Assembly: GCA_964251675.1 (NCBI GenBank)
Contig: CAXUKS010000013.1
Location: forward strand, 38,063 to 102,062
Length of the DNA: 64,000 bases
Direction of reading: 5' to 3'
Source of the DNA: JANXMY01 sp964251675
Lineage (GTDB): Bacteria; Armatimonadota; Armatimonadia; Armatimonadales; Capsulimonadaceae
Below the pieces are notes generated by a model that saw only the letters and a program-made list of their open reading frames with translations, was not told where the DNA came from and did not search any database. The translations under genes and the position numbers were made by a program. Within the stretch, counting starts at the first letter, position 1, and each line of letters opens with the position of its first letter. Positions 15,015 through 24,257 of the stretch are shown here, in pieces.

Positions 15015-16043
15015 ATGCGAGCCAAACTTCCAGAGACAGAGGCCACACGCCTTCAAATACTTCGTGACTACAACATTTTAGACACGCCAAGCGAAGTGGA
15101 GTTTGATGACTTCACGCTGCTGGCTACCCTGATTTGTGGGACGCCCATTGCCATGGTCAGCCTGGTAGATGACGACCGGCAGTGGTTCAAATCGCGGGTT
15201 GGGCTGGATGCTGCCGAAACCTGCCGCGACGCGGCCTTTTGCGCCCATGCTCTGCACCATACCGAGGTCTTTATTGTCCCGGACGCTCACAAAGACCCGC
15301 GTTTCTGGGACAACCCACTCGTCACCGGCGAGCCGTTCGTGCGCTTCTACGCGGGCGCTCCGCTGCTGACAGCGGGGGGGCACGCCCTGGGAACTCTGTG
15401 CGTTATGGACTGCGAGCCGGGCACGCTTACCCCGATGCAGCAGAATGCGCTTCAGGCTCTGGCACGTCAAATTATCGCCCGTCTGGAGCTGCGGCGCGGG
15501 ATTGCTTCCCGCGCCCGCTCCGAACAGAGGCTGCGGGAGAGTGAGATGCTCCGAGTGGCTGTCTCAAACTCGGTGCTCGATTGCGTCATCATTCTCAGCA
15601 CTGAGGGGCGCGTCCTGGAATGGAACGCCGCCGCCGAGACGACGTTTGGCTGCCGCGCCGCAGAGGCAAGAGGGCGTGAGCTGATGGAGATGATTATTCC
15701 TGAAGCCTGCCGGGAGGCGCACCGGCACAGCATGGCAAATGCTCTGGCGACTGGTGAGGGGCCGGTGCTGGAGCAGCGCATGGAGATCACAGCAGTCCAC
15801 GCGGACGGCAGGGAGTTTCCTGGGGAGCTTGTGATCACGCCGGTCCAGTTGGCCTCGGAATCACTCTGCATCGCAGTCCTGCGCGATATGACTGCCCGCA
15901 AAGCCGCAGAGCAGTCTATCCCCAGGTTCGATAACAATTTGGCTGAGGCCAGCACCAGTTCGCAGGCGCTGGATTTACGGGACCATAAGACTGAAGGGCA
16001 CTCCTGCCCGGAGTCCGAGCCGACTTTAGAACGGGCGGCTTGA
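15015..16043 (+). CDS. GAF-PAS sensory protein ending in an HD-GYP stub
   Basis: This 342-aa cytoplasmic protein has a GAF domain (about 20-160) with the block 'DFTLLATLICGTPIAMVSLVDDDRQWFKS' and 'ALGTLCVMD'. A PAS domain follows (about 185-300), with 'VIILSTEGRVLEWNAAAETTFG' and a PAC end 'LCIAVLRDMTARKAAEQ'. The last 30 residues read 'SQALDLRDHKTEGHS', nearly the same as 'SRALDLRDHETQGHS' at the beginning of the HD-GYP domain in the next gene. The similarity then stops and the ORF ends. So it looks like a former GAF-PAS-HD-GYP phosphodiesterase that has lost its catalytic domain. It may still sense a signal and pass it to the neighbouring HD-GYP protein. Confidence 0.85.
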   Translation: MRAKLPETEATRLQILRDYNILDTPSEVEFDDFTLLATLICGTPIAMVSLVDDDRQWFKSRVGLDAAETCRDAAFCAHALHHTEVFIVPDAHKDPRFWDNPLVTGEPFVRFYAGAPLLTAGGHALGTLCVMDCEPGTLTPMQQNALQALARQIIARLELRRGIASRARSEQRLRESEMLRVAVSNSVLDCVIILSTEGRVLEWNAAAETTFGCRAAEARGRELMEMIIPEACREAHRHSMANALATGEGPVLEQRMEITAVHADGREFPGELVITPVQLASESLCIAVLRDMTARKAAEQSIPRFDNNLAEASTSSQALDLRDHKTEGHSCPESEPTLERAA

Positions 16044-16051
16044 ACTTCCGT

Positions 16052-17494
16052 ATGGCTGCCTCCTTTCGGAAAATATCCTCCCCGAATTCAGCCCAGAAGA
16101 GGACTGGCTTTCTGCCAGCCCTGACGGCGGGCCTCCTTGCGGGCCTCATCACCCTGATGATTACCTGCCTGAGCGGATCTGCGCTGTATGTGCAGGCCAC
16201 ACGCGCCCTCCAAAGCGAAGTGCGCTCCAATCTGACACGGATTGCTACCGTGGCAGCGGCCAATGTGGACGGCGATTTGCACCGCACCTTCACTTCGCGC
16301 CAGCAGAACAATTCTCGGGCCTATGCGGCCGCCGTCAAGCCGCTGGTGCGTGTCCAGAAGGCCAGCGGCGACATTAAATTCATCTACACCTGCATTCTTA
16401 AACAGAACAAAGTCCACTTTATCCTGGATGCAACCCCTCCCGGTGATGTCGACGGGGATGGCGTGGATGACAAATCCTATATTATGCAGTCCTATCCTGA
16501 AGCCTCCCTGCCTCTGGTTACTGCGCTTCAAACGCACCGTGTCCTGGCGGACGCGCAGCCTTATCAGGATCAGTGGGGCACGTTCGTCAGCGCATACGCT
16601 CCGATTTATGACTCGCGCCATCAATTTGTCGGGGTCGTCGGGGTGGATTTAACCGCCCAGGGCTATATGGCTCGCCTGGCGGCGATACGCCATGCTGGCT
16701 GGATGGGCCTTGCCTTTGCTTCCCTGCTTTCTCTGGGAACCGGGGTTGGGATGTTCTTCTCGCGGCGGCGTGAAGTGCTGGCCGCCGCTCTGCTTCTCGA
16801 AGCCCATCGAGATATGGAAAACCGGGTCCAAGCCCGCACCGCCGATCTTGCCGAAGCGAACAGGCGACTGGCTCTCTCTTATGACGCCACGATTCAAGGC
16901 TGGTCGCGGGCGCTGGATTTGCGCGACCACGAAACGCAGGGACACTCCGAGCGGGTCACCGAAATGACTTTGCGCCTTGCACGCATTCTGGGCATGGCAG
17001 GGGAGACACTGGTGCATCTCCGGCGCGGGGCACTGCTCCATGACATCGGCAAGATGGCTGTGCCCGACGGTGTGCTGCTCAAGCCCGGCCCGCTCACTGA
17101 AGACGAATGGAGCTTGATGCGTCAGCATCCGGTGTGGGCTTATGAGATGCTGTCTCCCATTGAGTTCCTGTACCCGGCCCTCGATATTCCCTTCTGCCAC
17201 CACGAAAAATGGGATGGCTCCGGCTACCCACGCGGGCTGGCGGGCGAAGAAATTCCGCTGGCCGCACGTGTGTTTGCGGCGGTGGATGTGTGGGATGCGC
17301 TTTCTTCGGACCGGCCCTACCGCCGTGCCTGGTCTCCCCAGCGTGTCCGTGACCATCTCTGCACGCTGAGCGGCACGCACCTGGACCCAAACGTTGTCGA
17401 AGTGTTTTTGAGACTGACGGACACTCTGGAAATGAACGCGCTTTCAGGAAATACGCTTTCAGGAAGTACCCCGGAACTGGCACTTGCGGCTTGA
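16052..17494 (+). CDS. membrane-anchored HD-GYP cyclic-di-GMP phosphodiesterase
   Basis: This 480-aa protein has a first membrane segment (LTAGLLAGLITLMITCLSG), a periplasmic sensor of about 170 residues (Cache-like; 'IKFIYTCILKQNKVHFILDA'), a second membrane segment (MGLAFASLLSLGTGVGMFF) and a coiled coil. The HD-GYP domain follows: 'ALDLRDHETQGHSERV', HDIGK at about 330, 'HHEKWDGSGYPRGL' at about 384-397, and 'AAVDVWDALSSDRPYR'. All metal-binding and GYP residues are present, so it should hydrolyse c-di-GMP to pGpG or GMP. ATG 16052 lies 8 nt after the previous stop; TTG 16040 is an alternative. The C-terminus ends with two copies of a 15-nt unit coding ALSGN/TLSGS. Confidence 0.93.
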   Translation: MAASFRKISSPNSAQKRTGFLPALTAGLLAGLITLMITCLSGSALYVQATRALQSEVRSNLTRIATVAAANVDGDLHRTFTSRQQNNSRAYAAAVKPLVRVQKASGDIKFIYTCILKQNKVHFILDATPPGDVDGDGVDDKSYIMQSYPEASLPLVTALQTHRVLADAQPYQDQWGTFVSAYAPIYDSRHQFVGVVGVDLTAQGYMARLAAIRHAGWMGLAFASLLSLGTGVGMFFSRRREVLAAALLLEAHRDMENRVQARTADLAEANRRLALSYDATIQGWSRALDLRDHETQGHSERVTEMTLRLARILGMAGETLVHLRRGALLHDIGKMAVPDGVLLKPGPLTEDEWSLMRQHPVWAYEMLSPIEFLYPALDIPFCHHEKWDGSGYPRGLAGEEIPLAARVFAAVDVWDALSSDRPYRRAWSPQRVRDHLCTLSGTHLDPNVVEVFLRLTDTLEMNALSGNTLSGSTPELALAA

Positions 17495-17543
17495 ACGCTC
17501 TGCCACCGGGTATAATCCCACGAAAATTGATGGAGCTTGCCTA

Positions 17544-19574
17544 ATGACCCTGCCTGCCCTGCGCCCCCCTGCCGTGCCGCTTGTTACCCATGATCCCTAT
17601 TTCAGCGCCTGGTGCGTCGCCGATCACCTGACCGATACCGAAGTGCGCCACTGGACCGGCACTAATTTTGGCCTGTGCGGTCTGGTGCGAATTGATGGCA
17701 CCGCTTATCGCGTCATCGGGGAGCGGCCCGACACGGTTCCGGCCATGACACAGACGGGGCTGGAGGTGCTGCCAACACGCACGATTTACCGCCTGGAAGG
17801 GGGCGGGATTGCGCTCTCGCTCACGTTCACCTCTCCGCTGCTGCCGGACGATCTGGATGTGCTGGCCCGGCCTGTCACTTATGTTGCCTGGGAAGCACGC
17901 GCCACGGACGGGGCCGCGCACGACGTTTCGGTGTACCTGCACGTTCAGGGCGAATGGGCGGTCAACACCGCCGACCAGTGCGTCGTCTCCGCCCGGTTTC
18001 ATCAGCCGGAAATGGATGTTCTGCGGATGGGGTCGTCCGAGCAGCGGGTGCTGGAAAAAGCCGGGGACAACCTGCGGATTGACTGGGGCTATGTGTATCT
18101 GGCCGTGCCGCATGGGCCGGGGGACGTTTTCACCGCGCTGACTCCGGCGGATTCGGGCCGGGCGTACTTCTGTGAGACGGGACGGACGCCGGAGGCGGAC
18201 GAGATCGCCGGGCCGCGTCCGGCCCACGACGGCTGGCCGGTGCTGGCGTGTGCGCTGGCGCTGGGCCGGGTGGGGGACGAGCCGGCCCAGCGGCACGTCC
18301 TGCTGGCCTATGACGACGGCTTTTCGATTGAGTATTTTTACCGAAAAATCCGCCCGTGGTGGCGGCGCGACGGCTGGGAAGCCGCCGATCTGCTGCGGGC
18401 TGCCTATCAAGACTACTCAATGCTCAGAGCACGCTGCGAGACGTTTGACACGGAGATGATGACGGATTTGACGCGCACCGGCGGCGAAAAGTATGCCCGG
18501 CTCTGTGCGCTCGCCTACCGGCAGTGCCTGGCCGCGCACAAGGTGGCGGCGGATTTTGACGGCACCCTGCTGTTTTTGTCGAAAGAGAACTTTTCCAACG
18601 GCTGTATTGCCACCGTGGATGTGACCTACCCGTCGTCGCCGCTGTTTCTGCTGCTGAACCCGGACCTGCTCCGGGCCATGCTGACCCCGGTGCTGGATTA
18701 CGCACAGACAGCCCACTGGCATTTCCCCTTTGCGCCCCATGATCTGGGGACCTATCCGCTCTGCAACGGGCAGGTGTATGGCGGCGGGGAGCGGTCGGAA
18801 AGGGACCAGATGCCGGTGGAGGAGTGCGGCAATATGCTTCTCCTCCTGGCCGCGCTGACACAGGCGGACGGCCACGCAGAGTATGTGGAGAAATACTGGA
18901 CGGTGCTGTCGGAATGGGCGCATTATCTTAAAGACAAAGGGCTGAACCCGGAGGGGCAGCTTTGCACCGACGACTTTGCCGGGCATCTGGCCCACAATGT
19001 CAACCTGTCGCTGAAAGCGATTGAAGGTCTCGGCGGGTTCGCCGCGCTGTGTCAGCAAACAGGCCGTGCCGAGATGGCCGCCGAGTACCGGGGGGTGGCG
19101 GAAGCCATGGCCCGTGACTGGGTGCAAATGGCCGAGGACGGCGGCCACACACGGCTGGCATTTGATGCGCCGGGGACCTGGAGCCAGAAATACAACCTGG
19201 TGTGGGACACGCTGCTGGATTTGAATCTATTTTCCCCTGAAGTAGCCCGCCGGGAAGTGGCGTTCTATCTCACCCAGCAAAAAAGATACGGCCTGCCGCT
19301 GGACTGCCGCGCCGAGTACACCAAGCTGGACTGGACGGTCTGGTCGGCGTCTCTGGCCGAGGACCCCGCCGACTTTGCCGCACTGATTGACCCGCTGTAC
19401 CTTTGGCTCAGCGAAACCCCTTCGCGGGTGCCGCTGACGGACTGGTTTATGACCACGGACGGTCGGCAGATGAACTTCCAGGCCCGCTCGGTGGTCGGCG
19501 GCCTGTTTCTGCCCCTGCTGAAAGATGCGGCCTTATGGGAAAAATGGCGGGCACGGGCCGGGCGGGCGCAATAA
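17544..19574 (+). CDS. DUF4965/glutaminase A-like protein
   Basis: This 676-aa protein is similar throughout to the bacterial/fungal 'glutaminase A' group (DUF4964-DUF5127-DUF4965). 'LRPPAVPLVTHDPYFSAWCVADHLTD' is the usual start. A beta-sandwich of about 300 residues follows, and then an (alpha/alpha)6 barrel with 'SNGCIATVDVTYPSSPLFLLLNP', 'FPFAPHDLGTYPLCNGQVYGG', 'MPVEECGNMLLLLAAL' and 'WSQKYNLVWDTLLDLNLF'. Family members are secreted hydrolases acting on glutamine or glycans; the biochemical proof is sparse. I see no signal peptide from ATG 17544. A TATAAT (17511-17516) 27 nt upstream suggests its own promoter. It ends at a bidirectional terminator. Confidence 0.88.
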   Translation: MTLPALRPPAVPLVTHDPYFSAWCVADHLTDTEVRHWTGTNFGLCGLVRIDGTAYRVIGERPDTVPAMTQTGLEVLPTRTIYRLEGGGIALSLTFTSPLLPDDLDVLARPVTYVAWEARATDGAAHDVSVYLHVQGEWAVNTADQCVVSARFHQPEMDVLRMGSSEQRVLEKAGDNLRIDWGYVYLAVPHGPGDVFTALTPADSGRAYFCETGRTPEADEIAGPRPAHDGWPVLACALALGRVGDEPAQRHVLLAYDDGFSIEYFYRKIRPWWRRDGWEAADLLRAAYQDYSMLRARCETFDTEMMTDLTRTGGEKYARLCALAYRQCLAAHKVAADFDGTLLFLSKENFSNGCIATVDVTYPSSPLFLLLNPDLLRAMLTPVLDYAQTAHWHFPFAPHDLGTYPLCNGQVYGGGERSERDQMPVEECGNMLLLLAALTQADGHAEYVEKYWTVLSEWAHYLKDKGLNPEGQLCTDDFAGHLAHNVNLSLKAIEGLGGFAALCQQTGRAEMAAEYRGVAEAMARDWVQMAEDGGHTRLAFDAPGTWSQKYNLVWDTLLDLNLFSPEVARREVAFYLTQQKRYGLPLDCRAEYTKLDWTVWSASLAEDPADFAALIDPLYLWLSETPSRVPLTDWFMTTDGRQMNFQARSVVGGLFLPLLKDAALWEKWRARAGRAQ

Positions 19575-19606
19575 AGGCCCACGCCCCGGAATTGGGGCAT
19601 GGGCCT
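19575..19606. terminator. bidirectional intrinsic terminator
   Basis: AGGCCCACGCCCC and GGGGCATGGGCCT form a 13-bp stem with one mismatch and a GGAATT loop between two convergent genes. The T-tract is weak (CTCTCT) on the plus strand. Confidence 0.65.
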
Positions 19607-19618
19607 CTCTCATGCCTC

Positions 19619-21370
19619 TTAATTCGCCACCGACATGGCAAGGATTTTCACGAGCTTGTTGTCCGGCAGCGTCACGCTCTTCACCGTTTTGGCGGGGTTC
19701 AGCGCGAAGCCGTAGCCATAGACATAAAACGTTCGGGGGTCCTTGCTGCCGTCGGCGAGCAGGCGGAAGGGCATCCGCACGGCGCGGGTTTCGCCAGGGA
19801 AACTGCGCGGCTGAAACCAGTCGCTGAAGTTCTGCGAAAGCGTGTCTGTTGTGCCGTCGGTGTAAGTGACGGTCAGGGTCTGCGCTATCTGATTGCCGTC
19901 CACCGCCGTCGCCATCAGCCACAGCGAGGAGGCTGGGCCGGCGCTGACCGGAACCACCTGACCGGCGCAGGCCACTAAATCCGGCCCGCCTGCGGGGCCA
20001 AGCTGGAACTGCACGTCTTTGTAGGTTTTCGTGCCGCTCAGGAACGCCGCCGAGTAGGCGCTGCCCTCGCCGTCCACGCCGCCCGTGCCGGGCGCTTTGC
20101 CGTCGGCATAAATCCCTGTGCTATTGAACGCCGAGGCCAAAGAAACCGGCTTGCTGCTGCCTGCCGTCACTGCCGGGAGCGTTCGGGGCTGGTCCGCCGC
20201 CGCCACCGGGGGCAGCAAAACCCCCTTCGGGTCGGCGACATAGGCGGCGACAAACTCGGACCACAGCGTATCCACGTCTTTGCCGCAGTAGGTCTTGAAC
20301 ATGGAAATATCGAACTTGGCGTAGCGGGTGGCTTTGTTCAGCTTGGTGACCAGGCCGCTGTCATAGTGCAGCTCGCAGTAGGCCAGAAATGCCGCCGTAG
20401 TGCGGTAGGCGTCATGGTAGGTGGACTTCTGCGGGTCGATCCGGTAGGTGAAGTTCTGTGGCTCAAACTTTATCCAGCGGACGTAGTCGGCGGTTCCTTC
20501 GATGAGCCACACGGGATTATAGGCCGACATTGCCTGAATGACATGGGCTGTTTCATGTACAGCCAGCCCGGTATCGTCGGCATGAGCGCGTGCCCAGGCT
20601 GTGTTGATCGTCATCTCGCCCCCGCCGGTCGCCGCCACGGCGGTCACATTCGGCCCGGTTTTATAGATGACATTGACCATGTTTGGTGGGATAAACCCTT
20701 CCGTGTAGAGCAGGGCGTTGGTATCCGGCCAGAAATCTTCCATTTCCTGTTCGGCCTTTTTAGCCCACGCCGCAAGGTCCGGGGCGGCAGAGATGTCGTA
20801 AAACCCGCGCCCCGGCCCTTCGGCCACATGCGTCACGGTCTCCGGCGAAGTCAGCGTAATCTCACGCAGCACAAGCGAGGAAGATGAGCGGTTCGGGTTC
20901 ATCCGAACTTTCACAAACGCCACGGGGGCGCCTTTCAGACTGGCATCGGCCACACCGGCGGCATTGAACGACGCCGCTTTGGTGAAATGCACCCCGTCCA
21001 CCGAGGTTTCTACAATCGCATTGGTCAGCAGGTCGTCGCCTTCAGGCGTGCCGCTGACGATGTGCAGCGACTGCACAGCAACAGCGCGGGAAAGCAGCAT
21101 TAAAAAGTCGTCACTGTCCCCCATCCCATACACCGTCTGGAAATAGGTGCTGGCATTGCCGTCCATCGCCATTTGCAGGCGATGCGCGGCGGTGGAGGGC
21201 ATCGTGGAATACAGCAGGGCTTCGACCGGGGCAGAGGCCGCTTTCGTGGGTGCGGCGGCTTTGGGGGCGGCTTGAATGGGGGCAAGCGAGGCGGCGGCCA
21301 GCAGACCGACCGCTGACAGGCAGGGCGCGAGACGAGCGCGGCGGGAGTGTGTTGGGTTCATGCTACACAT
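19619..21370 (-). CDS. secreted BSP-family metallopeptidase with flanking beta domains
   Basis: This 583-aa protein has a signal peptide (to about residue 35). Residues 55-175 form an F5/8-type-C-like discoidin domain ('DNAIVETSVDGVHFTKAASF' region, 'FVKVRMNPNRSSSSLVLREI'). The central catalytic region contains HETAH at 272-276 and 'WLIEGTADYVRWI' at 288-300, the HExxH plus EG-x-AD pattern of the basic secretory protein (peptidase of plants and bacteria) family. A C-terminal beta-sandwich ends the protein. It probably hydrolyses extracellular or cell-wall-associated protein. The start could be ATG 21370 or 21361. It is transcribed divergently from the GDSL esterase. Confidence 0.85.
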   Translation of the reverse strand: MCSMNPTHSRRARLAPCLSAVGLLAAASLAPIQAAPKAAAPTKAASAPVEALLYSTMPSTAAHRLQMAMDGNASTYFQTVYGMGDSDDFLMLLSRAVAVQSLHIVSGTPEGDDLLTNAIVETSVDGVHFTKAASFNAAGVADASLKGAPVAFVKVRMNPNRSSSSLVLREITLTSPETVTHVAEGPGRGFYDISAAPDLAAWAKKAEQEMEDFWPDTNALLYTEGFIPPNMVNVIYKTGPNVTAVAATGGGEMTINTAWARAHADDTGLAVHETAHVIQAMSAYNPVWLIEGTADYVRWIKFEPQNFTYRIDPQKSTYHDAYRTTAAFLAYCELHYDSGLVTKLNKATRYAKFDISMFKTYCGKDVDTLWSEFVAAYVADPKGVLLPPVAAADQPRTLPAVTAGSSKPVSLASAFNSTGIYADGKAPGTGGVDGEGSAYSAAFLSGTKTYKDVQFQLGPAGGPDLVACAGQVVPVSAGPASSLWLMATAVDGNQIAQTLTVTYTDGTTDTLSQNFSDWFQPRSFPGETRAVRMPFRLLADGSKDPRTFYVYGYGFALNPAKTVKSVTLPDNKLVKILAMSVAN

Positions 21371-21479
21371 TGTAACATACCTTGCTGCTGTAACAGGTAA
21401 TCGCGCACGAAAAATTATATAAAATTATGCCGAAGGGTGCTCATGCGCTTACTGGTGGTTTTTGGGGTATCACGATACC

Positions 21480-22922
21480 ATGAATGCAAAACTCTTTGTC
21501 CTGGGCTGCCTGCTCCTGCTGACGACGGCAGCCGGGCAGGCACAAACACCGACCTCTTTTACCACGCCGCACGCCCCTGTCGCCGCCGGGCAAACCGTCG
21601 CGCCGGGATGGACAGACCTCTCTGGCGGCGTGTACTCCGTCAGCGATAAGACACTTTACGCTTACAGCACAGACACCAAAGGCTATCTCAAAGCTCTGGC
21701 CCTGCGCCCCGCATCTGAAACTGCCCGGACGCCCGATGTGCAGGCAACCATGGATGTCCCGAACGGTCTGCCCGGCCCCGGTATCGGCAATGGGCTGGTT
21801 CTGCGTTATCAGCCGGACGGCACGTTTTACCTGTTCCAGCTTGCCCAGGATACGCTGTTTGCCTACAAGATCAGCGGCGGGCAGACTGTGACTGCCCTGG
21901 GGTCTGTCCCCGTCCGCCCTGACTTCGGCCATGCCTACTCGCTGACTGGCTCGGCGATCAATACCGGCCAGAGCGTGACGCTGACGGTCCGGGCGCAGGA
22001 CACGCGCACCGGCAAACCCATCGGTACGCTCAGCGTGGTGGATACCTCCTCTCCCCTTTTATCGGCGGGACGGGTCGGTGTCGACTCGTGGGTCAGCGGC
22101 AATGCTTCCGGCGCGGCGCTGATGGCCTACTCACGCTTCACAGTTCGCAATCTGCCGCCGGGGCAGCGGCCCGGCACGGACGCCGCGCCCAAAATCGGCT
22201 TTATCGGCGACAGCATTACCGCTGGCTATAATCAGGTTGGTCAGACCATCACGCCCGGCGTCAGCGATGTCGCGGCGCTGACTCTGAAGAAGCTGGCCCA
22301 GACTAAAGCACTGACTCGTGCCAACGCCGGTGTGCCGTGGAGTTTATACGACCGGGGCAGCAGCGGCTCTTCCACGCGAGACTGGCTGCCGGACCGGGCG
22401 GACGGGCTGGAAGCGCGGGCCAAAACAGCCTTCGCGGCGGCGTTCGGGACGCCGAACCCGAAGACCAATCCCGTCTGGGTGCTGGTCATGCTGGGAACCA
22501 ACGATGTCCGCAACGACAATTTATTCACGCCGGAAACGCACCAGCAGAACTTGCAGGCCATCACTGCCGACCTGGTGGCTTCAGGCTACAACGTGGTGCT
22601 GAACCAGGCCCCGTCATTCGATACGGCCACGGCCTTCAATGGCGTCAAATGGGACGCCCGCTCTTTGACCTTGCTTCAATCCTATCAGCCGGGCGAACAG
22701 GCCATTGCCGCCTCGTTTGTCCGCACCGCGCCGGGCCGAGTGTTTCTGGGAGACACCACAGCCTTCACCTACTTCTCGGCGCGCCCCACGCTGTTTCAGG
22801 AGTACGGGGTTTACGGCGGCCTGCATCCCAATGGAACCGGAGGCACGGACGCGCTGGCAGCGCTTTGGGCGGAGGCATTTGTGCGGGTCTATTCGTCCTC
22901 GGTGAAGGTCAAGGTACAATAG
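21480..22922 (+). CDS. secreted SGNH/GDSL hydrolase with N-terminal beta domain
   Basis: This 480-aa protein has a signal peptide (MNAKLFVLGCLLLLTTAAGQAQ). Residues 30-220 form a LamG-like/concanavalin-type beta-sandwich. The SGNH esterase domain carries block I 'IGFIGDSITAGYN' (nucleophile Ser), block III 'VMLGTNDVRND' and block V 'GGLHPNGTGG' (catalytic His). The likely substrates are acetylated or esterified polysaccharides. ATG 21480 is chosen because the signal peptide starts there. The end of the gene contains the -10 box of sbcD. Confidence 0.9.
   Translation: MNAKLFVLGCLLLLTTAAGQAQTPTSFTTPHAPVAAGQTVAPGWTDLSGGVYSVSDKTLYAYSTDTKGYLKALALRPASETARTPDVQATMDVPNGLPGPGIGNGLVLRYQPDGTFYLFQLAQDTLFAYKISGGQTVTALGSVPVRPDFGHAYSLTGSAINTGQSVTLTVRAQDTRTGKPIGTLSVVDTSSPLLSAGRVGVDSWVSGNASGAALMAYSRFTVRNLPPGQRPGTDAAPKIGFIGDSITAGYNQVGQTITPGVSDVAALTLKKLAQTKALTRANAGVPWSLYDRGSSGSSTRDWLPDRADGLEARAKTAFAAAFGTPNPKTNPVWVLVMLGTNDVRNDNLFTPETHQQNLQAITADLVASGYNVVLNQAPSFDTATAFNGVKWDARSLTLLQSYQPGEQAIAASFVRTAPGRVFLGDTTAFTYFSARPTLFQEYGVYGGLHPNGTGGTDALAALWAEAFVRVYSSSVKVKVQ
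22915..22920 (+). promoter_or_regulatory. -10 element of sbcD (probable leaderless start)
   Basis: TACAAT lies 6 nt before the sbcD ATG at 22927, inside the last codons of the preceding gene. The expected +1 falls on or next to the A of the ATG. Confidence 0.55.
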
Positions 22923-22926
22923 TCGT

Positions 22927-24177
22927 ATGCCAAACGCCATACGCTTGATGCACTTCGGCGACGTTCACTTCGGCGTTGAAAACTACGGGCGCTTTGACCC
23001 GCAGACCGGCCTGCCGTCCCGGCTGGTTGACTTCCGCAACGCCCTGTCCGAAGCGATCCAGACCGCGCTGGATGCCGATATTGAGCTGGCCGTCTTCGCG
23101 GGCGATGCTTACAAAACACGCGACCCGAACCAGACCCATCAGCGCGAGTTTGCCCAGTGCCTTGCGAGGCTCACCCGCGCCGGCATCCCCGTCGTCATGC
23201 TGGCCGGAAACCATGACATCCCCAACACCAAAGGCCGCGCCAATTCTATTGAGATTTTTGGGGAGCTTTCGGGAGACAAGCTGCGCGTCTTTGACCAGCC
23301 CGGCTGTGCCGTCGTGGAAACCAAACGCGGCAGCCGTGTTCAAATCGTTGCCATGCCGTATCTGATTAAAAGTCTGGTGCTGTCGCGGGAGGAAAACAAA
23401 GACAAGGGGGTGCGCGAGACGACGCAGCTTATTGTAGACCGCTATGTGTCCGGCATCAACGCGCTGGCGCTGGCGTGTGACCCGGACCTGCCGACCGTAC
23501 TGATGGGGCATTTCTCTGTGGCAAATGCCAAGCTGAGCGCCAATCAGGTCGGGTATCTCACCAATGAACCCGAAGTGCCGCTCTCCGCGCTCACGCAAAG
23601 GCCGTTTGACTATGTTGCCCTCGGCCATATTCACCGCTACCAGGACCTCAACAAAGGCCAGCAGCCACCCGTGGTCTACAGTGGCAGCATTGAGCGGATC
23701 GATTTCGGGGAGCGAAGTGAAGACAAAGGCTTTGCGCTCGTCGATCTGGCTCCGCAGAACACGCAGGTCAAACACGTCACCGTCAAAACCCGCCCCTTCG
23801 TGGAAATCAGCGTGGATGCCACGGAGGCCGGGGACGACCCTACGCCCATCATTCTGGCTGCGATCAAAAAGCAGCCCCTGGACAACGCCATCGTCAAAGT
23901 GTCCTACAAAATCAACTCCGAGCAGCAGGCCGCCGTCCGCGAAGCCGAAATCCGCGCCGCCCTCAGCCCGGCGTTCCTGACGGTCTCCCTGCACAAAGAA
24001 ATCGTCCGCGACACCGACGCCGTCCGCTCCAAGCTCTTGAACGAGTCCCTCGACCCCCTCGGCGCTCTGCGTATCTACTGCAAAACCCGTGACACCTTAC
24101 GGGCGCGTGAGGAAGAAATGGTCACCCACGCCGACCCGCTCCTGCGTGAGTTAGAGGCCGAGGAGGCGCTTAAATAG
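22927..24177 (+). CDS. sbcD: nuclease SbcCD subunit D (Mre11-type)
   Basis: This 416-aa calcineurin-like phosphoesterase has all metal-binding motifs of Mre11/SbcD: 'MHFGDVHFG', 'LAVFAGDAYKTRD', 'VVMLAGNHD', 'LMGHFSVA' and 'VALGHIHRYQ', plus 'VVYSGSIERIDFGE' and a C-terminal capping region. SbcD forms a complex with the SMC-like ATPase SbcC to cut hairpins and protein-blocked DNA ends. No sbcC is adjacent; the next genes encode an ankyrin protein and a pentapeptide-repeat protein. The -10 box 6 nt upstream implies a leaderless mRNA. Confidence 0.93.
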   Translation: MPNAIRLMHFGDVHFGVENYGRFDPQTGLPSRLVDFRNALSEAIQTALDADIELAVFAGDAYKTRDPNQTHQREFAQCLARLTRAGIPVVMLAGNHDIPNTKGRANSIEIFGELSGDKLRVFDQPGCAVVETKRGSRVQIVAMPYLIKSLVLSREENKDKGVRETTQLIVDRYVSGINALALACDPDLPTVLMGHFSVANAKLSANQVGYLTNEPEVPLSALTQRPFDYVALGHIHRYQDLNKGQQPPVVYSGSIERIDFGERSEDKGFALVDLAPQNTQVKHVTVKTRPFVEISVDATEAGDDPTPIILAAIKKQPLDNAIVKVSYKINSEQQAAVREAEIRAALSPAFLTVSLHKEIVRDTDAVRSKLLNESLDPLGALRIYCKTRDTLRAREEEMVTHADPLLRELEAEEALK

Positions 24178-24257
24178 TGGTGTCCCCGCCCCTAATAGTA
24201 GGGCAGAGGGTAGGGGTAGGGCTTGTCCTTACCCTCCGGTGGCTATGAGGTTTGAGC

